Assembly: GCA_036734105.1 (NCBI GenBank) | Contig: DAIMZH010000002.1 | Location: forward strand, 62,001 to 126,000 | Direction: 5' to 3' | DNA from: Azoarcus_F sp036734105 | GTDB taxonomy: Bacteria; Pseudomonadota; Gammaproteobacteria; Burkholderiales; Rhodocyclaceae | Length of the DNA stretch: 64,000 nt | Shown here: piece after piece, positions 36,312-45,008 of the stretch | Position numbering within the stretch: the first letter of the stretch is position 1 | Layout: the number at the start of each line of letters is the position of its first letter | Notes under the pieces: generated by a model | What the model saw: the letters and a program-made list of their open reading frames with translations, nothing else | What the model was told of the DNA's origin: nothing | Databases searched by the model: none | Translations under genes and position numbers: made by a program

Positions 36312-37882
36312 CCGGAAGACCCTCCTTTCTTGCCGATCTTCGGAAATGGCAGGCAGATCCGCACCCAGGGCAGCCAGAAGAACAGCAGATTGAACAGCGT
36401 GACCATGATCATCAGCAGAATCATGGCGACCAGCGTCACCACTGGCAGACTGAAGGAGCAGATCCATTGCAGGCCACCGCCACCGCCCGGGGGCTGCTCG
36501 GGCACGGCGTCGCTGGACACCCCTTTGCCAAGCCGGATTGCGTTGAGCATGGCAAAGGTGTCCGGTGGCGTGAGCATGCTGACACCACGTGCCATGCCTC
36601 GTCGCAGGTCCGACAGCGAAGGCATCTGCACCAGTGACGGTCGGCTGGACTCCGGATCATGCGGCGAGGCCACACGAAACAGCTCGCTGCAGGCGGCGTC
36701 TTCAGCCCAGTGGATTCGCACACAGTCGCATTCGTCCCGGTAGCGCACAAAGGGTATGACCCTGAAGACATCATCATCGCCCTGGGCAAAGCGTGGCAGC
36801 GGGATCTCGCGGCCTGCCTCGCCAACCTGTGTCAGCAGGCGCTGACCAAGCAGTTGCCGGAATTCCTGCGCGTCAGCAGCCGACAGGCTGAGTGTGCCGG
36901 TGAGCACGCCTGCGCCTGTGGGTAAAGGCAAGGCGGTAGTCTGAGCCGAGGCCTCGCGCAATTCGTCATTGCGGGCCAGCCAGGCCACCAGCGGGTTACC
37001 GCCTTCGGCCGCAAAACAGTCCGTCAGATAAGCGGCCAGCGTGCCGCCATGTTCAAACACCAGTCTGTCGCAAAGCGCCAGCAGGGCGGCATTGTCATCC
37101 AGCCCGCTTTCACCCAGATGGTAGCGGCTGACCAGCACACGCAGCAGTTCATGAAACGGCCCGCTTGGCACCCCGGCCTGCACCAGCACGAAGTGCGGCT
37201 CGCGATATCGCTTGCCTGGCTTGCGCGCTCTGTCACGAAAGCCGAAAGGCCATGGCAACGACTGCGCGGCTTCATCGACAAAGTCCTGCAGGTCGGATGC
37301 ATCCGGCGTCTCGCGCTGATAATAGCTGCCGCCTAGTGGCAGATAGCCGAACAGCAAGGTGTGATTGCACCCATCGCGGTCGCGCAGCAACCACGGATGC
37401 AGAGGGTGCGTGACTTCACCCGCATAGGGCACAAAGCCGCTGCCGGTTTGCCTGCGCTTGAGGCCCAGAGCGGCGATGCGACGGTGTACATCGGGGTCTC
37501 GTTGCCCGCCGACAACTGGCTGCCAACCGACTTCGATGCCGTCTTCCATGGTCCACGCCATTTCCTGGTCGCCGCCCTGGCGACGGATGACGAAACCAGC
37601 CGATTCGATGCGCGCCGGATCGAGCGCAGGGTGACCAAAGCAAGCACATGTCACCTCGCAGCAGAACACATGAAAACTGCGGTGCAAGGGCAAAGGCAGC
37701 ACCGGTAGCGTCTTGCCAACTCCCACTGGCAGGGGATCGGCTGACTTGCCCTCGGAGACATCACGCTGAAAGCGCTTGATGAAATCCGCATCGAGGTAGC
37801 GGTGCAAGGCCGCTCTTCCGCTGGTCTGATACCACGGTGCCTGCAGTCTTGCCGGGTGCGCTACATGTTTGCCTGTCGTCAT
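36308..37882 (-). CDS. eCIS-cluster protein with C-terminal membrane segment, 524 aa
   Basis: No family recognised. The first about 460 residues are soluble, with clustered Cys (FCCEVTCACFGHPALDPARI, about 73-92) and hydrophobic stretches such as NHTLLFGYLPLGGSYY. Residues about 480-510 (PVVTLVAMILLMIMVTLFNL and LFFWLPWV) form one or two membrane helices, and the tail KIGKKGGSSG is basic. A membrane-anchored protein between spike and wedge genes suggests that the particle, or its assembly, is tethered to the inner membrane. The 5' leader is dispersed repeat copy C, ending exactly at the start codon. Overlaps the next gene by 4 nt. Confidence 0.65.
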   Translation of the reverse strand: MTTGKHVAHPARLQAPWYQTSGRAALHRYLDADFIKRFQRDVSEGKSADPLPVGVGKTLPVLPLPLHRSFHVFCCEVTCACFGHPALDPARIESAGFVIRRQGGDQEMAWTMEDGIEVGWQPVVGGQRDPDVHRRIAALGLKRRQTGSGFVPYAGEVTHPLHPWLLRDRDGCNHTLLFGYLPLGGSYYQRETPDASDLQDFVDEAAQSLPWPFGFRDRARKPGKRYREPHFVLVQAGVPSGPFHELLRVLVSRYHLGESGLDDNAALLALCDRLVFEHGGTLAAYLTDCFAAEGGNPLVAWLARNDELREASAQTTALPLPTGAGVLTGTLSLSAADAQEFRQLLGQRLLTQVGEAGREIPLPRFAQGDDDVFRVIPFVRYRDECDCVRIHWAEDAACSELFRVASPHDPESSRPSLVQMPSLSDLRRGMARGVSMLTPPDTFAMLNAIRLGKGVSSDAVPEQPPGGGGGLQWICSFSLPVVTLVAMILLMIMVTLFNLLFFWLPWVRICLPFPKIGKKGGSSG

Positions 37883-38046
37883 CGTAAAACTGACTCCGGT
37901 TCGAAACCCCGCCCTTCAGGGCGGTGCGGAGGTTGAAGACCCCGGCCTGAAGGCCGGGGTTTCGACCGTAGCGATTTGGGAGGGGATGCAAACCCCTTCC
38001 AAATCTTGTTCAGATCGACAGGCCTGAAGGCCTGTCGCTAATCAGT
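37881..38046. repeat. Dispersed hairpin repeat, copy C, plus palindrome
   Basis: The best-preserved copy. It begins ATCGTAAAACTGACTCCGG against the start codon at 37882. Two perfect hairpins follow: CCGCCCTTCAGGGCGG (37909-37924) and CCCCGGCCTGAAGGCCGGGG (37940-37959), enclosed by CGAAACCCCG/CGGGGTTTCG arms. A further perfect palindrome CGACAGGCCTGAAGGCCTGTCG is at 38016-38037. It sits between gpV and the membrane-protein gene within the eCIS cluster, so it may attenuate or process the transcript. Confidence 0.8.
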
Positions 38047-38060
38047 TGCTTGCCTGGCCC

Positions 38061-38699
38061 TCACCATATGTTGCCGGCGCCCGGCGTATAGGAACTTGAA
38101 ACCACCGCATTGGTGATCACGGTATCCGCCTGCACCACCCCACTGAAGCGGGAGATGCCGGCCTCCACCTGAACCATGCCGGCGCTGATCTTGACCATTG
38201 ATGCCTGCACTTCAACCTCGCCAGACGAGCGGACAACCACCCCTGATGGCCCGGCAGTCACGGTTTGTCCCGCCACTTCCATGGTGATGGCCCCACCTGC
38301 AGCATCGTCGATACGAATGCGCGCACCCTGGGCAGTGCGCATTTCAACCGATGGACCCTGGTCATCCATTTCAATGACCGCACCGCTCGGTGTGCTGATC
38401 ACATAGCGCTGCTCTACCGGTTCGGCGGCATCCGGGTGGCTGGCGTCACCACTCCAGACGCTGCCCAGTACCAGCGCGTTGTCCTGATCGATGAAACCCA
38501 GCGCGACCATCTCGTTGAGGCGCGGGATCATGCTGACCCCGTAACCATGACCTGCCGACGGCACGATCACGCTGGCCCACAAGCTGATCGGCATGGTGAC
38601 CAACTGCACCCTGACCCGGCCGCGCTGCTCCGGGTCCACGTTGTCGACCACCCGACCAAGGTGCAGATTGCCGGTCATGCCTGGTTGATGCGGATTCAT
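38061..38699 (-). CDS. gpV-like baseplate spike protein
   Basis: 212 residues from MNPHQPGMTGNLHLGRVVDN. The N-terminal OB fold (GRVRVQLVTMPISLWASVIV, HGYGVSMIPRLNEMVALGFI) is that of phage gpV/VgrG C-terminal spikes. The rest is a regular beta-helix-like repeat (VEMRTAQGARIRIDDAAGGA and following) that forms the trimeric needle. The start at 38699 overlaps the gpD stop by 4 nt. Afp8/Pvc8 is usually one protein; here the hub (gpD) and spike (gpV) are split genes, as in phages. Confidence 0.88.
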   Translation of the reverse strand: MNPHQPGMTGNLHLGRVVDNVDPEQRGRVRVQLVTMPISLWASVIVPSAGHGYGVSMIPRLNEMVALGFIDQDNALVLGSVWSGDASHPDAAEPVEQRYVISTPSGAVIEMDDQGPSVEMRTAQGARIRIDDAAGGAITMEVAGQTVTAGPSGVVVRSSGEVEVQASMVKISAGMVQVEAGISRFSGVVQADTVITNAVVSSSYTPGAGNIW

Positions 38700-39745
38700 G
38701 CCTGCCCCCTGTCCGGGCGGCACACCCGGAAACGGGTTTCAAAACCGGTCGCATTGTCAAAACGATGCACACACTGCAGCACCCGGTAACGCCCACACAG
38801 CCTTGGTGCAACACCGTCGAGCAGAATCTCTCTGCCGGGGGCCAGCGCGGGTTCACCCACACAGCAGATCTCACCCTGTACAAAACGCTTGGCCATCCGC
38901 CGAAAAGCGGCGTCAGCCTGTTCTCTGGCGAGCGCGGATGACGAGGCAAAAGGCCAGGGCACGATCTCACTCGCCGTCCAGCCAAGCGTGTTGAGCGTGT
39001 CGCCCGCGCCTTCACCCGGCGGTGGGGGCGACAGCGAGGACTGTTGTGCCTCGGTTTCCTCGTCGCTGACCAGATCGAAACCCAGCACCCGGCTGGCAGT
39101 GGGCTGGTGATTGAGGTCGCAAATCAGTCTGGCCGATAACACGCCGTTCTGCACATGAATGCTCATCGGCTGGGTGTCCGGCTGTTCGCTGCCAGCCAGC
39201 ACACGACCATCCCTCAAACGAAAGCTCGCATCGAAACGACGACAGATGCGCAGGGCAAAGGCCAGATCACTTTCGTTGAGTTGGTGCCAACTGGCGGTTG
39301 TGGACGACACCGCAGCGTCAACCTGCAAGCCGGCCTGACTGGCCAGCGAAGTGATCACTTCATCGGCACTCATTGCCTCGAAGCTCCGACTGTGCCGACT
39401 GCGGGCCATGCGCTGCAGCCTGTCCTGAGCCAGCCAGATGCGTTGCGGTGCGCCCTCGCCATAGCGATCTTCAATAGCGGTTATCTCGCCATCAAAGACG
39501 CGCTGCATGCCGTCGCCGCCATCCAGCGCAATCTCCAGGCTGGCACCCGGTCCGATATCGTCGAACAGGTAATCAGGTGCTGGTTGCCCGGCCACCAACC
39601 CCCAGTTGCTGAGCTGTAGCTCAGCATGCGCGCTGCCACTGTGTGGCAAGCTCAACAGCATGGCCGACAAGGCGTCCGAGGCGTCGCGCCGGGCGCGGCC
39701 ATCAATGCGAATGGCTGGTCGGCTGCTGACGAAGGCGCGGGTCAT
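38696..39745 (-). CDS. gpD-like tail hub protein (late control D family)
   Basis: 349 residues. SSRPAIRIDGRARRDASDAL at the N-terminus and GQPAPDYLFDDIGPGASLEI, then QDRLQRMARSRHSRSFEAMS and LNESDLAFALRICRRFDASF, follow the phage late-control-D/Afp8 N-terminal pattern, a doubled barrel fold forming the tail hub. It overlaps gpV by 4 nt (ATGA at 38699-38696). Together the two genes equal one VgrG-like spike. It begins 15 nt after the tiny DUF5908-like gene. Confidence 0.88.
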   Translation of the reverse strand: MTRAFVSSRPAIRIDGRARRDASDALSAMLLSLPHSGSAHAELQLSNWGLVAGQPAPDYLFDDIGPGASLEIALDGGDGMQRVFDGEITAIEDRYGEGAPQRIWLAQDRLQRMARSRHSRSFEAMSADEVITSLASQAGLQVDAAVSSTTASWHQLNESDLAFALRICRRFDASFRLRDGRVLAGSEQPDTQPMSIHVQNGVLSARLICDLNHQPTASRVLGFDLVSDEETEAQQSSLSPPPPGEGAGDTLNTLGWTASEIVPWPFASSSALAREQADAAFRRMAKRFVQGEICCVGEPALAPGREILLDGVAPRLCGRYRVLQCVHRFDNATGFETRFRVCRPDRGQA

Positions 39746-39760
39746 GGTCTCTTCCCTGCC

Positions 39761-39931
39761 TCAATCGACAGCCAGCCGGGCGGCGCGCTCGGCCAGCAAG
39801 CTCAGGGTGGAGGCGATGTCACTGGTCTTGTCGCGCACTGTCAGCGCGTCTGGTGGCGGCTCGGAAGTCGCCAGAGAGGCTTCACCATCCGGTTCGGCTT
39901 CGATCAGCAAGTCGTCGATGATCAAGGGCAT
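39761..39931 (-). CDS. DUF5908-like small eCIS protein, 56 aa
   Basis: A 56-residue protein, MPLIIDDLLIEAEPDGEA..., ending ERAARLAVD. Its start, MPLIIDDLLI, matches the MPIEI-type opening of the small DUF5908 proteins found between tube-adaptor and hub genes in eCIS. A near-perfect GGAGG lies 7 nt before the ATG at 39931. The C-terminal half is an amphipathic helix (TSDIASTLSLLAERAARLAV). It may assist hub assembly; the function is unknown in the family. Confidence 0.75.
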   Translation of the reverse strand: MPLIIDDLLIEAEPDGEASLATSEPPPDALTVRDKTSDIASTLSLLAERAARLAVD

Positions 39932-40002
39932 TCTTCATCCTCCCACAGGCCTTGGCGGCCCTTGTTCCAGGTAGATAGCAAAGTTGTGCAAGGCACGCGG
40001 AG

Positions 40003-40902
40003 TCAGTCGAAACCCACCCCCTTCGGCCCTGCGCTGACCGACTTTTTGACAAGGGTTGTTGCTGCCCTCATGGTCTTGTCCGGGTTGGCAAACGCGCCTT
40101 GTATGCCGGTTCCGACCGCAGACGAGGCACCAAAGCTGAACCCGGTGCCCATGCCTGCGGCGGCATTCACCGATACGCCAGGCACTGCCACCCGCTCCAG
40201 CGAAGGCTGACGCGGAGATTCGACTCCATTGAACAAGGCGGTGCTGCGCCAGTCACGCTGCGCCGCAGCACCCTTGCCCGGTCCGGCAAAGGGCACCGCA
40301 GGTGACTCCGGGTTGGTGCCACCGGTGGTGGTAAAACGTGGCGTGTCTCGTTCGGCTAGCGCGAGTTCACGACTACGAAACTGATAACGTGATTCGGAAA
40401 GTTTGAGCGCCACCGTGGCACGCAGTGGTTGCCCTTCTGGCGAAAAGAAATCAAGCGTTTCGTCAAAGCTCTGCACCATGCCCAGAAATTCGAAGGCACC
40501 CCATTGAAAAAGGCAGCGCTGCGGAGCCTGCATCTGCTCACCTTCACCGACCGGCTTGATGAAACGCTCGGCAATCCGGCCGGTGAGCTTGCGCACATCG
40601 CTGCCGGAGTTGACCGGCTCCAGGTTGAGGCCTTCAGCAGCCGCACGCTGGCGATACAGGTCAGCGACGCTTTCATCTATCCAGGTGGTGTCGAACACCA
40701 GCTCGACGCTGAGCGTGGATGAGCTTTTGTCGACAAACTGGGCTGCGCGGCTGCTCCCGCCGCTTTCACTCTCCTTGAGGGTGTTGGCCAGCGCAAGCTT
40801 GAGGCTGGCCGGGTTGAACTGGACCTCGATGGCAGCCGCCATGTCGGGAGTGTCCGCTTCACCGGAAACCGGAATCAGCCGCGCATGTTCAGGGTGAATC
40901 AT
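40003..40902 (-). CDS. CIS tube adaptor (Afp7-like), degenerate LysM
   Basis: 299 residues. The N-terminal about 180 residues fit the CIS tube/Afp7 domain: IEVQFNPASLKLALANTLKE (26-45), LSVELVFDTTW, FLGMVQSFDETLDFFSPEGQ and LRATVALKLSE. Such proteins cap the tube at the baseplate and usually end in a LysM domain. Here only a half-like remnant (QRDWRSTALFNGVESPRQPS, about 210-230) is visible, followed by a Gly/Ala-rich tail. It lies 2 nt from the tube gene upstream. Confidence 0.85.
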   Translation of the reverse strand: MIHPEHARLIPVSGEADTPDMAAAIEVQFNPASLKLALANTLKESESGGSSRAAQFVDKSSSTLSVELVFDTTWIDESVADLYRQRAAAEGLNLEPVNSGSDVRKLTGRIAERFIKPVGEGEQMQAPQRCLFQWGAFEFLGMVQSFDETLDFFSPEGQPLRATVALKLSESRYQFRSRELALAERDTPRFTTTGGTNPESPAVPFAGPGKGAAAQRDWRSTALFNGVESPRQPSLERVAVPGVSVNAAAGMGTGFSFGASSAVGTGIQGAFANPDKTMRAATTLVKKSVSAGPKGVGFD

Positions 40903-40904
40903 GA

Positions 40905-41405
40905 TCAGCCTCCCTTGGCTGGCGGTCTTTCAAGCTCCAGCCCCTCATGCACCAGGGTGATTTCCTCGATGGCTACCTGGCTTGCAGTGGCCGACAGGTC
41001 TGGCCCCTTGAAGCGGGTTGGCAGCACGCCGTAAAGCTTCCACACCAGCACCGGGTTGTCGGCGACCGACTGAAGCGCGCCATTTGCCACACTGGCCGAC
41101 GGATTGCCGAGAACCAGTATCTCGCCCTGTAGCCGGTAGCCATAGTTGGCGCCACGGGTGGTGAGGTCAAACCACTGCCAGAGGTCATCCAGCGTGGTCA
41201 CGCCACGCTTGAGCACGATTGGTGCAAATTTGGTCGGCCCGCTACGTTGGTGCTCGCCCCAGTTGCGCCCCCCTTCCCGAATGCTGCGCGACTCCATGGT
41301 GAGCTCGAAACCAGTGGCTTCGCTGAAGGCGCCACCACACAGCAGTTGGCTGCGTTCCTCGTTGAACAGGCTGACACGGAAGCGGAAGGGTACGAATTCA
41401 GACAT
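40905..41405 (-). CDS. Inner tube protein 2 (gp19-like)
   Basis: 166 residues in the T4 gp19/Hcp-like tube family. MSEFVPFRFRVSLFNEERSQ, GGAFSEATGFELTMESRSI, then TKFAPIVLKRGVTTLDDLWQ are characteristic, the last being the conserved VLKRG loop. It is probably the baseplate-proximal tube initiator (Afp5-like), as it follows the second sheath. The start at 41405 overlaps the sheath gene stop by 8 nt. Confidence 0.9.
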   Translation of the reverse strand: MSEFVPFRFRVSLFNEERSQLLCGGAFSEATGFELTMESRSIREGGRNWGEHQRSGPTKFAPIVLKRGVTTLDDLWQWFDLTTRGANYGYRLQGEILVLGNPSASVANGALQSVADNPVLVWKLYGVLPTRFKGPDLSATASQVAIEEITLVHEGLELERPPAKGG

Positions 41406-42876
41406 TGCCCACCTCGCTGACCCAACGACCATCGCGGTGTTCAAAAGACAGCCAGATACGATCTATCGGAAAGGCCGGAGCAATCTCTATGTCGAAGCGC
41501 AGATCAGAGTCGGACAGGCCGGACCGGGTGACCCGGAATCCGTCTTCGGGCAAGGCTCCGCGCAAGGCCCCGCGGGCATGCAGCTTGCGGAAGAATGCTT
41601 GCAGCAGGGCGGCAGGCTGAGGGTCGCGCGGGTCGATGTCGAACACCAGGGTGTCACCAAGAGACTGCAACTGGCGTTGCAGAAAGCCGATGAAACGACG
41701 CATTTCGCCGCTGCGCATGGCACTGAGTTGCGGGTTTCCACCAGCCAGTGCGCTTGTGCACAGGCGCTCGTCATCGAGCACGATGCGTCCATCCCGCTGC
41801 AGCAAGACGCCAACACCCGGCGACTCCCGCATGGCCAGCACTTCAGCATGGTTCAACACTGGCCATGGTCTCGCCGCGCTGCGCACCGGGCGGTCTGCAA
41901 TCGAGCGCCACGGACCGGCTTCGCGGCTGACACGCGCCTGCAGCGCCGACACTGCGCCAGTCGGGCTGTGCAGGCCGTGTTCGGCTGAGCGCAGATAGGG
42001 AAACAGAAACTGCACCTGCCTCAGACTGGCCAGCGTCTGCAAGGCGGCGCTGTGCGCCAGCCTGGTGAGGCTGGCCAGCGCCAGTGGGTCGGCTAGCGCT
42101 TGCCCGCGATCGGGCGAGCCAGCCAGGGGCAAGGTCAACAGCAATTGCACATCCGGGCGCTGAACAGACAGCGCCGCCAGCACTGGTGCAAGAATCCGCT
42201 CCAGTGGCCAGCGGGACTGCGCAGGCGGGAGCTCGCTGGAATGACGTCTTTCGCGGTGATCATCGTCCAGCGACTGCGCACAGGGACGAAACATCGGTCT
42301 GGGGTTGTCAAGCCGGACGCGTGCGATATCGTCCAGCCAGGCAGGCACCTGCAGTCGCTCCAGATCTGGCATTGCAACGATGGCCAGTTGCGGAATGATC
42401 ATCGCTGCCTCCAGGCCACGCAGGGACTCCACCGCCTCAAGCCGGGTGTCCGGGCGCGGCATGAAGACGGCCGGACTGCCGCCTTCGTCCGGCACCTGCA
42501 CCAGCCAAAGCGTGCCGCCACCATTGGCAAAAAAGTCATCCACCGCGCGTGCCAGCCAGGCACCATCGCCAGCCAGCCGACTGTAGTAAGCACTGGGTGC
42601 CACAGCGGCATCCGGAAAGATGTCATGAAAATCGGCAGCCGAACGCAACAACAAGGGCAGGTGGTGAACATTCTGGCGCTGTCCATCGCGCAAGGCGCGC
42701 ACACTCTGGCGGTAACCAAGACTCTCCAGCGCGGCCAGCAGCTCGGGCATGGCAAGCAAGCGCGCCACTCTGGTGCGGCCGGGACAATGGCCGATGAGGG
42801 CGACGTCGCAGGTCCGCGTCTCGCGTTTCAGCGGACGAGGTGTCAGAGCGATTCGTTCAGCCAGCAAGGTCTGCAT
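41398..42876 (-). CDS. Tail sheath protein 2
   Basis: 492 residues. The C-terminal half fits contractile sheaths: GPWRSIADRPVRSAARPWPV, GVGVLLQRDGRIVLDDERLC, MRRFIGFLQRQLQSLGDTLV and a strand-rich end (FDIEIAPAFPIDRIWLSFEH) used in the handshake between subunits. The N-terminal domain is diverged from sheath 1. Afp-type particles carry two or three sheaths; the second is usually in the proximal or distal rings. It overlaps the tube gene by 8 nt. Confidence 0.85.
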   Translation of the reverse strand: MQTLLAERIALTPRPLKRETRTCDVALIGHCPGRTRVARLLAMPELLAALESLGYRQSVRALRDGQRQNVHHLPLLLRSAADFHDIFPDAAVAPSAYYSRLAGDGAWLARAVDDFFANGGGTLWLVQVPDEGGSPAVFMPRPDTRLEAVESLRGLEAAMIIPQLAIVAMPDLERLQVPAWLDDIARVRLDNPRPMFRPCAQSLDDDHRERRHSSELPPAQSRWPLERILAPVLAALSVQRPDVQLLLTLPLAGSPDRGQALADPLALASLTRLAHSAALQTLASLRQVQFLFPYLRSAEHGLHSPTGAVSALQARVSREAGPWRSIADRPVRSAARPWPVLNHAEVLAMRESPGVGVLLQRDGRIVLDDERLCTSALAGGNPQLSAMRSGEMRRFIGFLQRQLQSLGDTLVFDIDPRDPQPAALLQAFFRKLHARGALRGALPEDGFRVTRSGLSDSDLRFDIEIAPAFPIDRIWLSFEHRDGRWVSEVGNV

Positions 42877-42902
42877 GTCAGCTCACCCGGTCGAAGACAT
42901 GC

Positions 42903-43358
42903 TCAGGACTGCTCTATGTGTTCAACCGACAACACCAGCTCTTCCATGGCCACATCGCTGCCACCCTTGGCGGTCAGGGTCGGTCCTGTCCATTTTATTG
43001 GCATGGCGTTGAACAGTTTCCAGGTCAGCACGGTGCCTGCGCGGTCTTCGGACAAGAGCTTGATCTCGACGTTGCGCTTGGCGCCGACATCGCCAGCCCT
43101 GATCTGCTCCAGCCATTCGTTGAGGTTTTGCGAACCGATCACGCCGCGCTTGAGCGTCACGTCGCCAGCCTTGTGTATCGCCGGAACCTTGCTGACGTAA
43201 TTGACCTTGGCATTGCCGCTGCGGTATTCAGCAATGGTGATCTCGGCATTCAGCCCGGAAACCTCCGAAAACCCGCCAAGCACGGTCTCCTCGCTGCCGT
43301 CACCAAGATTGACCAGAAAGTTGAACACGCCATAAGGTGTTTCACGAAATTCGGCCAT
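42903..43358 (-). CDS. Inner tube protein 1 (gp19-like, Afp1-type)
   Basis: 151 residues, typical length. MAEFRETPYGVFNFLVNLGD, FSEVSGLNAEITIAEYRSGN and VTLKRGVIGSQNLNEWLEQI are classic phage tail tube/Afp1 signatures; TWKLFNAMPIKWTGPTLTA is the conserved C-terminal strand. This should be the major tube subunit, as it follows the major sheath gene. A 37-nt gap separates it from that gene. Confidence 0.94.
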   Translation of the reverse strand: MAEFRETPYGVFNFLVNLGDGSEETVLGGFSEVSGLNAEITIAEYRSGNAKVNYVSKVPAIHKAGDVTLKRGVIGSQNLNEWLEQIRAGDVGAKRNVEIKLLSEDRAGTVLTWKLFNAMPIKWTGPTLTAKGGSDVAMEELVLSVEHIEQS

Positions 43359-43395
43359 GATTCTGTCCTCTCATCTTCAGGGTAGTCGGGCACCG

Positions 43396-44985
43396 TCAGG
43401 CATCGGCGGTTTTCTGCCCAATGCGGAAAACCACAAACTCGGCCGGCTTGAGCGCGGCCACGCCGACCTCGCAGATCAGCCGACCATTGTCGAGGTCGTT
43501 TTGCGTCATGGTGCTGCGATCGCAACGCACAAAATAGGCTTGCTTGGGTGAGCCGCCCAGCAAACGGCCGTTGAACCACTCGTTGTAGAGAAAGTCTTCG
43601 ACCGTGCTTCGTACGTTGGCCCACAGGCGCTCGCCGTTGGGCTCAAACACCACCCACTGCGTGGATTTGTCGATGGAGCGCTCGAGATACAGAAAATAGC
43701 GCCGGACGTTGAGGTATTTCCATTCCGGATCGCTGGACAGGGTTCTGCCACCCCATACACGGTGACCGCGTCCCGGGAAAGAGCGCAGGCAGTTGATGCC
43801 TTCAGGGTTGAGCAATTCCTGCTGAAAGCGGTTGACCTCCTGATTGAAACCGAGCGCACCGACCACGATTTCATTGGCGGGCGCCTTATGCACACCGCGA
43901 CGGACATCAGTGGATGCATAGACACCCGCTATGAAACCGGCCGGCGGAACATCAATGGTGTCGGTCAGACGGCGTGGATCGGATATCTCAACCCAGGGGT
44001 GATACAGCGCAAGCCGTGAATCGTCGAAGTTGTTGCGAAAAGCCCGGATCTCCGAGATGGACATGTGATTGCGTGCATCCACAATGCCGACCCGGTAGCG
44101 CATCTTGCGGCAGTGGCGCTGCATTTCGACCACGACCGCACGATGACCTGCCTCGTTCATGACCGTCGCAGCCGGTGCCAGCACAATCGCAATATCCTCC
44201 ACATCTTCAAGCGCGGCAAAACCGGAACTGCCATTGACCGAATCGGCCTGCCCCGCAAAATCGGCGGCAACAGGCATGCCACCGTCGGTGCCATCCCTCA
44301 AGTCGATGAGATAGCGCGGGCCATCCACCGAACCCACTGGCGGTGTCAATGCTGCGGGTTCATACAAGGCGTCGAGCGCGGTCGCCACGGCGGCTTGATC
44401 GGCTGCGGCATCCAGCATGCAGGCTACCGGGCTGCTGAGCTGGTCAATATGCTTGGCTGGCGCGGTGGCCAGCATGTTTGCAAGTGAATTGACCGCCGCC
44501 GGGTCGGTCGAGACGCCACCATAGGTGTAAACGATTGGGCCATCTGCACCTCCGCTGCGCACCGAAATGTCGGCAAGCGTTCTGGCAACATCGCGCCAGT
44601 CGAATTCGAGTGTGAAGTTACCCATGGCACCAGGAAAACGCGCCGACAAGGTCAGCACACCATTGCTGCGTGATGCCGCCACGGGTGCCGCTGCGGCGCT
44701 GACCACGCGACATACGAAGAGCTGCTTTCCGCCGCCATCAAAGAATGCCTTGGCGGCGATCGCAGTGTGGTTCAGAACATTGCTGCCGCCAAGTCCCAGG
44801 TCAAGGATGTCGCCATAAATGCGCGAAAACTCGGCAAAACTGGTGACGACTTCCGGCACACCCCGGGTCGGACCGTAGCGGGTCGGACCGACAATGCCGG
44901 CAACACTCGTACCAACGCCTTCTATGGAGCTGGCGCGGTAACTGACCTCTTCGACATAGACTCCGGGTGATAAGTATTGAGGCAT
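43396..44985 (-). CDS. Tail sheath protein 1 (major)
   Basis: 529 residues. The N-terminus YLSPGVYVEEVSYRASSIEG with VAGIVGPTRYGPTRGVPEVV is the standard sheath opening (PGVYVEE). The C-terminus has KSTQWVVFEPNGERLWANVR, VEDFLYNEWFNGRLLGGSPK and QNDLDNGRLICEVGVAALKP, typical of the gp18/Afp2-type sheath C-domain. It is the likely major sheath. Preceded by 23 nt after the 257-aa gene. An intact sheath argues the particle is functional. Confidence 0.96.
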   Translation of the reverse strand: MPQYLSPGVYVEEVSYRASSIEGVGTSVAGIVGPTRYGPTRGVPEVVTSFAEFSRIYGDILDLGLGGSNVLNHTAIAAKAFFDGGGKQLFVCRVVSAAAAPVAASRSNGVLTLSARFPGAMGNFTLEFDWRDVARTLADISVRSGGADGPIVYTYGGVSTDPAAVNSLANMLATAPAKHIDQLSSPVACMLDAAADQAAVATALDALYEPAALTPPVGSVDGPRYLIDLRDGTDGGMPVAADFAGQADSVNGSSGFAALEDVEDIAIVLAPAATVMNEAGHRAVVVEMQRHCRKMRYRVGIVDARNHMSISEIRAFRNNFDDSRLALYHPWVEISDPRRLTDTIDVPPAGFIAGVYASTDVRRGVHKAPANEIVVGALGFNQEVNRFQQELLNPEGINCLRSFPGRGHRVWGGRTLSSDPEWKYLNVRRYFLYLERSIDKSTQWVVFEPNGERLWANVRSTVEDFLYNEWFNGRLLGGSPKQAYFVRCDRSTMTQNDLDNGRLICEVGVAALKPAEFVVFRIGQKTADA

Positions 44986-45008
44986 GGTCTTCTCCGTCTT
45001 GGTTTGGG

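Noticed and set aside
37896..37910. tRNA T-arm look-alike (GGTTCGAAACC)
   Set aside because: It is part of the dispersed repeat; no acceptor stem, D arm or anticodon arm can be folded around it.
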